A DNA stretch of 64,000 bases from Halotia branconii CENA392 (GCF_029953635.1 NZ_CP124543.1:5373455-5437454); one strand, 5' to 3'. Shown: positions 51,381 to 60,285, counted from the first letter of the stretch. Translations and numbers: made by a program. The notes: generated by a model from the sequence alone, not told the origin.

Positions 51381-52703
51381 CTAAAATTGCCAATTCAGTT
51401 GTACACCGATGATATCCACTTCGCTGGCAAATTTCCCCTTCAGTGTCCCCGTAGTGGAGCCAGACTGATTAATAGGGCTATCTTCAGCAAAAACATGAGT
51501 GTAACCTACATCAAAACTCAGTGATTTAGAAGGCTGGTAACTAGCTCCAATTCCTACCAAGGTGCGATCGCCACCAGGCAATCGGGCAGTAACAAATTCA
51601 TCACTAATCGGGCTAGGATCGTAAGTAACACCAGTTCGTAGTGTTAGACGATCGTTCACAGCGTAGTTTACCCCAAGCCCAAAACGGTAGGTATCATCCC
51701 AATTTTCTGGCTGTACACTATCTGCTTGGGCTGGGTTGTCAAACTTAACTCGTAATTCTTGAAATCGGCTCCAGTGTGTCCAGGTTACATCACCAACTAG
51801 GGAAACACGGGGGTTAAGTTCTTGGTAAATAGCTAAAGAAAGTGTATCTGGGAGTTTCACAACAGCGCTAGCACCTGTATCTGTAAACTGTCCTCTTGCT
51901 GTTAGCGCCCTCGCACTTGCTGGTACTGTAAAGTCTGCATTTCCCCTAATATCTTGAGTAATTGGAGAACGGTAACTTAAACCAATACGGGTACTTTTGC
52001 TCGGTTCATACATTACCCCCAAGTTATAACCCACACTCCAATCAGAGCCAGTGACTTTCACAAAACCATCTGCTTGTTGAGGTTGGGTAGGTAAGCCAAC
52101 ACTCCGACCAATTAAACCAAAGTCGATGGCATTAGAAAGCGTTGCCTCGGCATATTGTACATTTAGACCCGCGCCTACAGAAAAGTTATCAGATAATTTA
52201 GCCGCTAAGGTCGGGTTAATATTAATAGTAGCTAGCTTCGACTCCACCGCTTGGTAACGCCCAACCCAATCACGATTGTATGTAGTAGCCAACCCAAAAG
52301 GAACATTGATGCCAATACCAGCTTTTACCGTATCAGAAAGACTCCAAGCAGCGTAAAAGTTAGGCACAGCAATATCAACACCTGCCTCACCTCCATTCCC
52401 ACCTGACAATGGCGCACCTGTAGCCACCGTAGAGCCTTGGTTTTGAAAACTCACAGTGGGGAAAATTACATAGCCAGCCCCAACAATAGAATCGTCTGTT
52501 AAACGAGTTAACCCGGCAGGATTAAAAAAAATGGTACTAGCATCATCAGCGGTAGCTGCACTCCCGGCGAAAGCGTTTCCCAGTCCTTTTACACTTTGTT
52601 CATTCAGTGCAAATCCTCCAGCTAATACTAAGTTTGGCATAGTACCTACTGTCAATACCGTTAGTATTGGTATCAGCGATAAGTTAATCCGTAATTGCTT
52701 CAT
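51381..52703 (-). CDS. outer-membrane FadL/OmpP1/TodX family transporter
   Basis: The 440-residue product starts MKQLRINLSLIPILTVLTVG with a signal peptide ending at LVLAGG, then GFALNEQSVKGLGNAFAGSAATADDASTIFFNPAGLTRL, the conserved FadL N-terminal hatch. Many alternating beta strands follow, and it ends with an aromatic C-terminal residue (VQLNWQF) as outer-membrane barrels do. It likely passes hydrophobic compounds such as fatty acids. It is convergent with, and only 2 bp from, the dihydroorotase-like gene. Confidence 0.92.
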   Translation of the reverse strand: MKQLRINLSLIPILTVLTVGTMPNLVLAGGFALNEQSVKGLGNAFAGSAATADDASTIFFNPAGLTRLTDDSIVGAGYVIFPTVSFQNQGSTVATGAPLSGGNGGEAGVDIAVPNFYAAWSLSDTVKAGIGINVPFGLATTYNRDWVGRYQAVESKLATININPTLAAKLSDNFSVGAGLNVQYAEATLSNAIDFGLIGRSVGLPTQPQQADGFVKVTGSDWSVGYNLGVMYEPSKSTRIGLSYRSPITQDIRGNADFTVPASARALTARGQFTDTGASAVVKLPDTLSLAIYQELNPRVSLVGDVTWTHWSRFQELRVKFDNPAQADSVQPENWDDTYRFGLGVNYAVNDRLTLRTGVTYDPSPISDEFVTARLPGGDRTLVGIGASYQPSKSLSFDVGYTHVFAEDSPINQSGSTTGTLKGKFASEVDIIGVQLNWQF

Positions 52704-52852
52704 CTGACGTTTTTAAAACCTGATCTTATGCTTGTGTTTTAAGTGGTTATACTTATTTTCTCCGAAGATGTGCTTAATACATAGTCATTGAAGCAATTAG
52801 ATGGGTATTAATGGTATGGGACTTTAAAATCAGGACTTACGCAAGCCCAAAT

Positions 52853-52934
52853 CGTCATTGCGACCGGAACGAAGTGTAGGGAAGCAATCGCAGGATTTTT
52901 GCGATTACGTCGCTATCGCTTGTAATGACGAAAT
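52853..52934. repeat. palindromic REP-like repeat, second copy
   Basis: CGTCATTGCGACCGGAACG on the left is mirrored by CGCTTGTAATGACG on the right, with GAAGCAATCGC inside. Same family as 48296-48396. Confidence 0.7.
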
Positions 52935-53013
52935 TGCGTTAGTTTTGCGTAAGTCCTAAAAATAAAAAAATATCCCAAAACTAACGCAAAAACCTCCTGT
53001 ATTTGTCCTCTCT

Positions 53014-53130
53014 CTGTGTTCTTTGTGCGGCAGTCGCTCATGGGGGAAACCACGCCAGTTTCTTCAACGGGGGGAACCCCCGCAACGGACTGGCTCCCCA
53101 AGACCGCGCTGCCTTGCCTCTGTGGTTTAT
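53014..53130. repeat. GC-rich dispersed repeat
   Basis: A GC-rich block in an AT-rich spacer with internal palindrome GGGGGAACCCCC and words CGCCAGTTTCTTCAACGG and CCAAGACCGCGCTGCC. The CCGCACTG/AAGACCGC wording recalls 19850-19859 (AAGACCGCACTG). No real gene; frames on both strands are artefacts. Confidence 0.55.
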
Positions 53131-53277
53131 TCATTTGGATAATTTATTTCTTAGAAATCTCTGTTCCTGAAAAAATAATTAACCACACCCCAAATATGAC
53201 TTCGAGATGTGGCTGAATTACGGGGGTTTTATGTTTCTAATGATGATTTAAATTGCAGGTGCGCTTTTCGTCATTCC

Positions 53278-53778
53278 TCAAGCAGGAATAAACTCCATCG
53301 CTACACCATTCATGCAATAGCGTTTACCTGTGGGTGCAGGGCCATCGTCAAACACATGTCCTAAATGTCCACCGCAACGATGACAATGCACTTCAGTTCT
53401 GGTCATAAACAACGACTTGTCTACAGTAGTGTCAATTGCCCCTACAATTGGTTGGAAAAAACTCGGCCAGCCAGTGCCACTATTAAATTTGGTGTCAGAT
53501 GTAAATAGTGGTAATTCACAGGCTGCACACACAAAAGTACCTTTGTTATATTCCTTATCCAATGGACTACTAAAAGCACGTTCTGTACCGTGTTTCCGCA
53601 AAACCTTAAATTGTTCTGGCGTTAGAATTGTGCGCCATTCTTCCTCAGGTTTAGTAACTTCAAATTCAGTGTTAGATGCTGCCATAATTTTTGACCTTTG
53701 ATTGTTGCTGATATATTGTGATAACAAAGCTGTGCCAACTAATGCTGCGCTAGCTTCTAAAAAATAGCGTTTGTTCAT
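53278..53778 (-). CDS. msrB: peptide-methionine (R)-S-oxide reductase MsrB
   Basis: The 166-residue enzyme reduces methionine-R-sulfoxide. The zinc-binding CAAC and CHRC pairs, NSGTGWPSFFQPI, TRTEVHCHRCGGHLGHVFDDGP and the catalytic Cys in GKRYCMNGVAMEF are all present. A 30-residue N-terminal extension with a hydrophobic stretch (YFLEASAALVGTALLSQYIS) suggests export to the periplasm or lumen or a membrane anchor; an internal Met (KIMAAS) would give a cytoplasmic form. Confidence 0.94.
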   Translation of the reverse strand: MNKRYFLEASAALVGTALLSQYISNNQRSKIMAASNTEFEVTKPEEEWRTILTPEQFKVLRKHGTERAFSSPLDKEYNKGTFVCAACELPLFTSDTKFNSGTGWPSFFQPIVGAIDTTVDKSLFMTRTEVHCHRCGGHLGHVFDDGPAPTGKRYCMNGVAMEFIPA

Positions 53779-53857
53779 ATATCTATTATTACAAAATCGT
53801 AATACTCCTCTCGAAGTTTCGTAGGTAGAGGAAACCTCACAATCTCAAGTAACTTTG

Positions 53858-54913
53858 TTAAACAAAAGCCAAGTCAGATTCTATCTCTTCTTCAGGCTCA
53901 AAGCCATTAGCTAGCTGCTCAATTGCTTTATCTATCAAATCTAAGCCTTGTTGTACTGTTTCAATTAAACTCAATTGTCCACGTAATTCGGCAGCACCGA
54001 CAAAACCTTTTGCGTACCAAGTCATGTGTTTGCGGGCTTGACGTACACCGCGATCGCCTTTATATTCCCATAAAGCTTGTAAATGATCTCTAGCACATTC
54101 CAACCGCTGAATCGGAGTTGGTGGCTGTAATATTTCTCCTGTTTTCAAAAAGTGGTCAATTTCTCCCACCAAAAAAGGATAACCCAAAGTCCCACGAGAA
54201 CACATCACGCCATCAGCACCAGTTTGTTCTAAACATTTCACAGCTGCTGCAACCGAAAAAATATCCCCATTACCAATTACTGGAATAGAAAGCACTTCCT
54301 TGACGCGGCCAATCCATTCCCAACGGGCGTTACCATTGTACCCTTGAGCCCGGGTACGCCCGTGTATTGTAATCATTTTTGCCCCAGCATTTTCCATGCG
54401 CTTGGCAAAGTCAAGAATAGTAATTTCCTTGTCATTCCAGCCAATACGGGTTTTGACTGTTACTGGCACATCAACAGCTTTTACTACTTCTTTGACAATA
54501 GCCTCGGCTATTTCTGGTTGACGCAACAACGAAGAACCACCACCATTTTTAGTAATTTTGTTTACCGGACACCCCATATTGATATCAACCGTATCAGCAC
54601 CTTCTGCAACGGCCTTGACTGCTGCTTCTGCCAAAAAATCGGGGCGACAATCAAACAATTGAATGCTGATTGGTCGTTCCTTGGGATCTACCTCCATAAT
54701 TTTTGGTAATTGCTTCACATAGTGTAAACCCGTAGCATTTACCATTTCTGTATACATCATCGAGTCTGGTGCATAACGACGCACCAAGCGGCGAAACACC
54801 ATATCTGTAACACCTGATAAGGGTGACTGAAGAACTCGGCTTTTTACTTCAAATGAGCCAATTTTCAGGGGTTGGGAGAGTTTAGCTTGGAGAATAGGAG
54901 ACAGTGAAATCAT
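53858..54913 (-). CDS. dusB: tRNA-dihydrouridine synthase (DusB-like)
   Basis: The 351-residue flavoenzyme reduces uridines in tRNA D-loops. Signatures: VLQSPLSGVTDMVFRRLVRR (usually APMAGVTD), SIQLFDCRPDFLAEAA, DINMGCPVNKITKNGGGSSLL (with the catalytic Cys), VTVKTRIGW, TIHGRTRAQGYNGNARWEW and IPVIGNGDIFS, MCSRGTLGYPFL. The catalytic Cys context is complete. It is a single gene. Confidence 0.93.
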   Translation of the reverse strand: MISLSPILQAKLSQPLKIGSFEVKSRVLQSPLSGVTDMVFRRLVRRYAPDSMMYTEMVNATGLHYVKQLPKIMEVDPKERPISIQLFDCRPDFLAEAAVKAVAEGADTVDINMGCPVNKITKNGGGSSLLRQPEIAEAIVKEVVKAVDVPVTVKTRIGWNDKEITILDFAKRMENAGAKMITIHGRTRAQGYNGNARWEWIGRVKEVLSIPVIGNGDIFSVAAAVKCLEQTGADGVMCSRGTLGYPFLVGEIDHFLKTGEILQPPTPIQRLECARDHLQALWEYKGDRGVRQARKHMTWYAKGFVGAAELRGQLSLIETVQQGLDLIDKAIEQLANGFEPEEEIESDLAFV

Positions 54914-54988
54914 AGAAATAATTCAATAATAAAAATTGTCAGTGCTGGAGACAGTTAAAAATATTTACAGTTATTGCTTAATATAATT

Positions 54989-55092
54989 AAGTTTGTAGTA
55001 AGGACTTAAGTCCTCTTGACGAGACGCTACACAGTAGACGCAGTTATGTCAACGGAACTTTACAATAAAGCACTAAAGTTCTTACCTACAAA
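54989..55092. repeat. inverted-repeat element (MITE-like)
   Basis: The left end TTTGTAGTAAGGACTTAAGT and the right end AGTTCTTACCTACAAA are imperfect inverses bounding about 100 bp with no coding content. A fragment of the same word (GTAGTAAGGACTTTAGTC) is at 43191-43208. Confidence 0.6.
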
Positions 55093-55165
55093 ATCAATCA
55101 CAATAGTTTTACATTAGCTTCATATAATTGAATTTATGCCAACTTACTGAGTTTGGACTTTGAAG

Positions 55166-55966
55166 TTATTTTTGCATTTGTTGTTGAACTTCTTCTAAAT
55201 TCAAATCTAACTCTTTGCTTATTTCTTCTGAGCCTAATCCCAGTCTCATTAGCAAAGGTATCATTCTCAACTTTGCTTGACGTGCGCCCTCTTCTTTTCC
55301 TTGCTGTCTTCCCTCTTCTTTTCCTTCTTGGTAAACTCGTGTTTGCTTTAAATCGCTTAATCCAAACATACTTTCAATCTCCTTTCGACTCATTGTGGGA
55401 AACTTATAAACTAAAATTGTCTCTATTAACTCTAATAACTGTTTCCTTTGAGATTCTGTGTTAATCTCTTGCTGGGTTCTGTCTATTAATACCCTAGCAA
55501 CCGTAACTGCTGTATTTTCATCTTCAACAATTAATTTAATAGTAGCAATTCCAATTGGCAATGATGCAGTTTCACCTAATTCATCAAGATAGATACGGCT
55601 AACACGCTGGCTAGTAAAAAATTCGCTGTAATTATTTATATTTGATGTATCTAAACTGCGAGTAGGATAAATAACTATTCCTTGCCACGGGTTTTTAGGT
55701 TTATTTCGGTGCAGGTATAAAAATATTTCTGAAAACAGACGCGAATAAATTTCTGTATCTGTTTGAAATTGGACTTCCACAAAGTAAATTGGATTTTGTT
55801 CACTTTGTGTCGGCAGAAAAACGCCGTCTATGCGGAATGCAGTTTGCTTAATCTCGATTGAGGAGAATTTGTAAGACTCTGTAGTTGGGGATGGATTACC
55901 AATTAATTCAAAAAATATGCCAGGAAACTCTTGAAAAAGGCAATAAAAGATGCTGTCTGTTTTCAC
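55166..55966 (-). CDS. Rpn-family (DUF2887) nuclease-like protein
   Basis: The 266-residue protein starts (GTG) MKTDSIFYCLFQEFPGIFFE and contains AFRIDGVFLP and IYFVEVQFQTDTEIYSRLFSEIFLYL, the PD-(D/E)XK core (Asp; E-V-Q) of the Rpn/transposase_31-like family, then a C-terminal region with a Glu/Gly/Lys-rich coil (YQEGKEEGRQQGKEEGARQAK) that is typical. Rpn proteins are DNA nucleases linked to recombination; often numerous in cyanobacteria. Confidence 0.9.
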   Translation of the reverse strand: MKTDSIFYCLFQEFPGIFFELIGNPSPTTESYKFSSIEIKQTAFRIDGVFLPTQSEQNPIYFVEVQFQTDTEIYSRLFSEIFLYLHRNKPKNPWQGIVIYPTRSLDTSNINNYSEFFTSQRVSRIYLDELGETASLPIGIATIKLIVEDENTAVTVARVLIDRTQQEINTESQRKQLLELIETILVYKFPTMSRKEIESMFGLSDLKQTRVYQEGKEEGRQQGKEEGARQAKLRMIPLLMRLGLGSEEISKELDLNLEEVQQQMQK

Positions 55967-56218
55967 GCTCGGTGCATTACTGAAAAATTGCGCCTTTGTG
56001 ATTGTACCGTGTAGGGGATTCAGGAGAAAAACCCATACTGATTGAAAAAGCGATGTTTAAAACTTCATTATTAGTACTGGAGTACTATAAACCATCTTGA
56101 CTGAATAACCGCAATTTAACTGAATTATCAGGGCGATCGCGCCTTTTGTGGCCTGTTTGTTCACTCTAGTAAGTTACTAAGCTCCGAGCATTGGGCGTTG
56201 GGCATAATCTCCATTTCG

Positions 56219-56443
56219 TCACCTGGCGGGAATAATGATTTCGTTCTCCAGAATCTCCAGATACGGAAAACCAGGATGGCTTGTTAGCCTATTTCGGTAA
56301 GGGCATTCAAAATCACAGTCCTCAGTGCCAATCAGTGGGCATCCCTCACCAGAAATAAACCCGCAATCAAATTCATCGTCTTCAAATTCGTCTTCAAATT
56401 CGTCTTCACAATAGTCATATTCATCCCAATTGAATTTTGTCAT
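56219..56443 (-). CDS. small very acidic Cys-containing hypothetical protein
   Basis: The 74-residue protein has an Asp/Glu run (WDEYDYCEDEFEDEFEDDEF) followed by five Cys within 36 residues (DCGF, GCPL, DCDFECPY). The Cys cluster could bind metal. No family recognised. It lies downstream of the DEDD gene, separated by a terminator. Confidence 0.55.
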   Translation of the reverse strand: MTKFNWDEYDYCEDEFEDEFEDDEFDCGFISGEGCPLIGTEDCDFECPYRNRLTSHPGFPYLEILENEIIIPAR

Positions 56444-56478
56444 TAGTCAAAATTCCCTTTTTGTCACATTCACAACGG

Positions 56479-56501
56479 AACCCCACTTTATTAGTGGGGT
56501 T
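56479..56501 (-). terminator. terminator of the DEDD recombinase gene
   Basis: AACCCCACT and AGTGGGGTT (56479-56487, 56493-56501) form a perfect 9-bp stem with a 5-nt loop, 14 bp after the stop at 56515 on the minus strand. It probably ends that transcript. Confidence 0.7.
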
Positions 56502-56514
56502 TAGCATCAGGTAT

Positions 56515-57891
56515 TTACGATCGCGCTGTGGCGATCGCGTCTACAAATAGATTAAATAGCAGGTTAGCCACCTTAGCCATCAATTTACCTTGCAGATGTT
56601 TACCATTGAGCAATTGTCTCCCCGACTCATCAGTAAAGTCTTTGAGCTTAGTACGGTAATCGAGCATGGCGGCGGCGGTGTTGCTATCAGGTAGCTTTTC
56701 TGTTTCTACTTGGCACAGAACATACTGCCAAAAGGACATTCGACACAAAGCTGAACCGCTGGTGACTTCTACTAAATCATCACCAGACTGTTCTAAAATC
56801 GTTCCCATACCAAGGCGCATTTTAAAAGCATCCCGGCTACGATTACGTTTGACTCGTTTAACATCGCCAGGGGAACGTTTGACGATCGTGTGACTATCAC
56901 GGCGAATTTTCTCAACCCGCTTTACCTCTCTGACCTCATACTCAATTAGTGGTTTGCCATTGACTAGAAATGCTTCAAACGGATAGATCCGACTTAGCAA
57001 CCGCGCACGAACTCGCAAACCAAAGCCAAACTGACTAAAAATTTGGTTATAGATTTTGAAACAGTCCTCAGCTAATAGCTGTTGAATTACAGTTTCAATG
57101 CGTTGTTCTTCCAAAGCAATGTCACACAACCAATCAGCATGAGTTCTAAGTATGGTGTCAATAGTAATACCGTAATGCTTGGCAGCTGATAATTCATATT
57201 TGTTATTCATCATCTTCCAAGCTTGCGGCGATACCTCCAGTTGACGTTCAGCTAACCATCCCCAAAGCGGCGGCACATTACCAACTTTGGTACTTCTAGA
57301 TTTGACATGAGCAACTTCTGGAAACTGCCAAGCAAGTAATTGTCGAGCGTAGTTGATAATTGGGTTTTGTACCCGGTTGAGATGTTCCAGTTGTTGGCAC
57401 AGTTCTCGTAGTTGGTCAATTTGTTCCGGGCGGTGCATGAGAAAGTATTTGAGGTTGAGTTCTCCGTCAATGGTGTGGTGTTCCCCATCAAGGGGATATG
57501 CAGCCATCGCCAAAGCATCAGCAGCATCACTTTTATTTGGCAGATTTTTACCGCCACGGTAACGGCGTAACTCTATGTGACCCACCCACAAGATGTTTAT
57601 GCCTAAACTTTCAATTATCTTTGACCACAGTCGAGAATAATGATTGCCAGTTGGCTCCAAAATAGCAATATCAGGCTTGTGTTCTTTAAGAAAGTTAGCA
57701 AAATCAAAAGCACTTTTCTGTTTCTTTTTTGGGTCAGGATTACTGTAAAAAACTGGATATAAACTTGATGATTTATTTCTAGTTTTTTCCCAATATGCTT
57801 TTAAACCTCCTTTTGGATAGCATGATAAAATATGAATTGTGACACTAGATTTAGAGACATCAATCCCGATAACTTTTAATTCAATTGTCAT
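56515..57891 (-). CDS. divergent IS110-like DEDD recombinase/transposase
   Basis: The 458-residue protein has an N-terminal RuvC-like DEDD domain as in IS110/Piv proteins: KVIGIDVSKSSVTIHIL (first Asp), IAILEPTGNHYSRLWS (Glu), KNLPNKSDAADALAMAAYPL (last two Asp). The C-terminal half is unlike standard Tnp_20: FGFGLRVRARLLSRIYPFEA and DAFKMRLGMGTILEQSGDDL only loosely resemble its IPGIG...QSG pattern, with an inserted basic segment (EVKRVEKIRRDSHTIVKRS). It is longer than usual IS110 enzymes (about 330-420). It could be the recombinase of this island or a Piv-type invertase. No neighbouring inverted repeats were found, as expected for the family. Confidence 0.78.
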   Translation of the reverse strand: MTIELKVIGIDVSKSSVTIHILSCYPKGGLKAYWEKTRNKSSSLYPVFYSNPDPKKKQKSAFDFANFLKEHKPDIAILEPTGNHYSRLWSKIIESLGINILWVGHIELRRYRGGKNLPNKSDAADALAMAAYPLDGEHHTIDGELNLKYFLMHRPEQIDQLRELCQQLEHLNRVQNPIINYARQLLAWQFPEVAHVKSRSTKVGNVPPLWGWLAERQLEVSPQAWKMMNNKYELSAAKHYGITIDTILRTHADWLCDIALEEQRIETVIQQLLAEDCFKIYNQIFSQFGFGLRVRARLLSRIYPFEAFLVNGKPLIEYEVREVKRVEKIRRDSHTIVKRSPGDVKRVKRNRSRDAFKMRLGMGTILEQSGDDLVEVTSGSALCRMSFWQYVLCQVETEKLPDSNTAAAMLDYRTKLKDFTDESGRQLLNGKHLQGKLMAKVANLLFNLFVDAIATARS

Positions 57892-58206
57892 GGTTCAGCT
57901 AACAATTTAAGGGTGCAATAACAGTGAGGCAACACTGTTTAAGTTGTGTGTTAAAAACCCAGCTTTGAGCGCACGAATCACCCTAACGCCCCACATCAAT
58001 CAAGCAGGGGCGCGATTCACTCCTAAACGAACTGGGGAACCTATTACACTTGGGATGCTGCGCTTGAACAAACAAACGCCTCACTGTTGGGGCGCATTTC
58101 TCAGTCAACGCCGCATTCCTAATGTGTAATGGTGCGAACTGCTTTGGACACAATCCGCGACGGTAGGCATTGCCTACCGTTTCGGCTACTGTGTCAGGTA
58201 GCCTCA
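57892..58206. other. non-coding flank of the DEDD gene, with a strong hairpin
   Basis: About 315 bp upstream of the DEDD gene hold no credible protein. At 58161-58179 CGGTAGGC and GCCTACCG form a perfect stem with a 3-nt loop. IS110 elements carry structured bridge RNAs in a long flank of their transposase gene, so this segment is the place to look; the RNA itself is not demonstrated. Confidence 0.4.
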
Positions 58207-58449
58207 TCAGGCGGTTTCATCGTCGTGAGTAACTAAATCGTTATCAATTATTTCTATTAGCCTATCTGAGGCTATCTCAAGAGATAATTTGATTTCCTTG
58301 TCAATTTCAGCAGTTGAATGTTCGCTGTTTTTCATAATTTTTAAAGCTTCATCAATTCTTGCTTTAATGCCATGTAATAAACGCCAAGTTCCGTAATAAT
58401 CCCAACTTGGATCTGGTTGAGGAATGTTTGATAAATCTTCGTTATTCAT
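58207..58449 (-). CDS. hypothetical protein of the mobile island
   Basis: The 80-residue acidic protein starts MNNEDLSNIPQPDPSWDYYG and is mostly helical (LLHGIKARIDEALKIMKNSE). ATG at 58449 overlaps the end of the upstream gene (58442) by 8 bp, so the two are coupled. No family recognised. Confidence 0.6.
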   Translation of the reverse strand: MNNEDLSNIPQPDPSWDYYGTWRLLHGIKARIDEALKIMKNSEHSTAEIDKEIKLSLEIASDRLIEIIDNDLVTHDDETA

Positions 58450-59110
58450 AAATTTCCGAGTCTTCAAAATCGTCGTCATCACCAACTAATGACCATTCGT
58501 TATTGGGGTCAATTTGATTGAGAACATCAACAGTTGCACGACCGCTGAGAACATCAAAAACGGAGTAGCCACCAGCCGCGATCGCTTGCTCAATTTGGCG
58601 CATTTTGAAACGTTGTTCTAGTTCTGGAGTGCGTAGCCTGGGGTCGATGTCATCAATACTGTTGATTGGTGGCGCTTGCTCGTCACCCTCGATCCAGCGG
58701 TCATGCTGGCTGTTATAAAATTCTCGCCAAGCCCTAGCTGATGGTGGCTGTGGTGCAGTTTCAAAAAAATCAGCGATTTCCTTGCTACGCTGGAAACCTT
58801 CAGCCTCGCACTCCATAGATTCAACCCAACCGGAGGCCATAGCAAAACCTCCTTGAAAAACTGCCTCCTCCATGACTTCGGTGACATCGCCATTTCGACG
58901 GGTGGCAATTAATTGGGCTAGAGCGTTGGCTTGATTTGGCTCAAGGCGCTCAAAATCTATAATCCACAATGCAACCTGTTCATTATTGATGGTGACTCGC
59001 TCCAGGGGGAACGGGTCACGCATGGGAATCATGCCATTAGGGAACAGGTCTAATACTGGCTCGTAAGGACTGCCGGGCTTGAGTCTTACCCAGGTATCAT
59101 GTTTAGTCAT
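58442..59110 (-). CDS. hypothetical protein of the mobile island
   Basis: The 222-residue acidic protein starts MTKHDTWVRLKPGSPYEPVL. It has no recognised domain, signal or membrane segment and ends in an acidic tail (GDDDDFEDSEIYE). The TWVRLKPG...PNGMIPMRDPFPLERVTI stretch reads like a compact beta domain and the rest as helices. It overlaps the downstream gene. Confidence 0.62.
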   Translation of the reverse strand: MTKHDTWVRLKPGSPYEPVLDLFPNGMIPMRDPFPLERVTINNEQVALWIIDFERLEPNQANALAQLIATRRNGDVTEVMEEAVFQGGFAMASGWVESMECEAEGFQRSKEIADFFETAPQPPSARAWREFYNSQHDRWIEGDEQAPPINSIDDIDPRLRTPELEQRFKMRQIEQAIAAGGYSVFDVLSGRATVDVLNQIDPNNEWSLVGDDDDFEDSEIYE

Positions 59111-59156
59111 GTTTTTAAAAATTACTTATTTTTACTTGGTAGTTGAATCGGTTTAC

Positions 59157-59193
59157 AAAGGCGATCGCGTTTCCCATTGGCGCGATCGCCTTT
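59157..59193. terminator. HIP1-based 13-bp perfect hairpin
   Basis: AAAGGCGATCGCG (59157-59169) and CGCGATCGCCTTT (59181-59193) are perfect inverses separated by 11 nt. It sits between two minus-strand island genes and ends in TTT on both strands, so it may terminate the 61-residue gene. Confidence 0.6.
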
Positions 59194-59200
59194 GGCTTTG

Positions 59201-59386
59201 CTATCCTTGAACTTCCTGGGGTTGCCTGTCGAAAAGCACTTGATAGCTCCCCCCTCCCTGACGCAAGAGGCTAGCGTAAGCATCGGCATCGCTGCGAGTA
59301 CGCAAACGGGCAACGCAGACATTCTCACCGCCGGGCGTATATTGAAAAATCGCCCACGGTCTAATTCCATCGCGGTAATTATTCAT
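59201..59386 (-). CDS. small hypothetical protein of the mobile island
   Basis: The 61-residue protein starts MNNYRDGIRPWAIFQYTPGG and has a SPOR-like or ferredoxin-like alpha/beta pattern (VARLRTRSDADAYASLLRQGGGSYQVLFD). A good RBS (GAAGGA) lies 9 bp upstream, supporting a real gene. The pattern resembles proteins that take a residue or base as an argument, but no function is assigned. Confidence 0.6.
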   Translation of the reverse strand: MNNYRDGIRPWAIFQYTPGGENVCVARLRTRSDADAYASLLRQGGGSYQVLFDRQPQEVQG

Positions 59387-59400
59387 TAGTAAATTTCCTT

Positions 59401-59930
59401 CTCAAAAAAGCACCAGCGCGAACTGTACCAGCAGCATGGCGCTGGTGTGCTTACCTATAAATTCAAAAAAACGTCACAACAAATTTACTCAAATCTCATT
59501 GCTTCATAGGCATAACCTCCAATGAACGTTACAGAGAGACGCGACGGTTTGGTGAGGGAGGAAACCGCCAGTGGGTGTGCTGGCGACTAATGATTTCAAG
59601 TGCATAGATGTTGGTAATGATTTGCGTCTAAATTTATACCTCCATATATAGGACATGACTGTACAGGCGCTTTGGTGAAGCGCAAGCGCCGGGAAGGCTA
59701 GCTCCGATGATTAGATAGCCAGCTCCGATGATTGAGGGTGAAACCGCGCCGGGGGAACTAAGCCAAATGGCGCGGGGGCGTTTGCTCCTGAATTGGCCAC
59801 GCAAAGTTTAGGCGTGGGGGAGCGTGGTTTTAGGCTTCACATCTGGGATGAGAAACTTAGACACAGAGAAGCTAGCCAAACTTATGACCCGCAAAAGCCA
59901 GAACTTCTGGCTAGTCTTCTGTTGTCTACG
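59401..59930. other. 530-bp non-coding control region of the island
   Basis: No convincing gene on either strand; a 76-codon frame (59793-60023) overlaps the regulator and is not protein-like. It contains a short direct repeat (AGCTCCGATGATT at 59701 and 59721). It separates the leftward and rightward gene sets and may contain a control or transfer region. Confidence 0.4.
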
Positions 59931-59975
59931 AAAGCAAGCATACTTGCTTTTTCTGGTTTATGTCAAGTGTGCTTG
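59931..59975. promoter_or_regulatory. paired operator-like palindromes before the Cro/C1-type regulator
   Basis: AAAGCAAG and CTTGCTTT (59931-59938, 59943-59950) form a perfect palindrome around CATA; a second, weaker one is CAAG-TGTG-CTTG (59964-59975). Both lie 17-61 bp upstream of the HTH regulator start and share CTTGCTTTT. They are likely autoregulatory operators. Confidence 0.55.
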
Positions 59976-59991
59976 CTTTTTATCTTAAAAT

Positions 59992-60276
59992 ATGGCAAGA
60001 AAGAAAAGACCAACGAATCCTGAAGATATGCCTCCTTTGCAACTTCTAAGAGAGGCGGCTAACTTGACCCAGGCACAGCTAGCAAGCCGAATACCTGACA
60101 AAAGTAGAACAAAAACCTTAAGCCGACAAGTTATTAGCGGATGGGAAAGAGGTGAATATGAGCCAGAGTTAACAATTCCACAAGTCAAAGCATTGTGTCG
60201 GGCTTTGGGTGTATCTCTTGATGATCTACCCGATGACTTTGGCCCACCACAAACACCACTATTGCCACTGATATAA
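59992..60276 (+). CDS. XRE (Cro/C1-type) helix-turn-helix regulator
   Basis: The 94-residue protein has one HTH_3 domain: PLQLLREAANLTQAQLASRI, then SRQVISGWERGEYEPELTIPQVKALCRALGVSLDDL. It is the typical small repressor of mobile elements. The insertion PDKSRTKTLS between helices 2 and 3 is longer than usual. Start ATG is 17 bp after the last operator-like palindrome, leaving little room for an RBS (a leaderless or very short leader mRNA is possible). Confidence 0.88.
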   Translation: MARKKRPTNPEDMPPLQLLREAANLTQAQLASRIPDKSRTKTLSRQVISGWERGEYEPELTIPQVKALCRALGVSLDDLPDDFGPPQTPLLPLI

Positions 60277-60285
60277 AAATCTAAA

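Noticed and set aside
59793..60023. 76-codon frame before the XRE gene
   Set aside because: Overlaps the operators and start of the regulator and is not protein-like.
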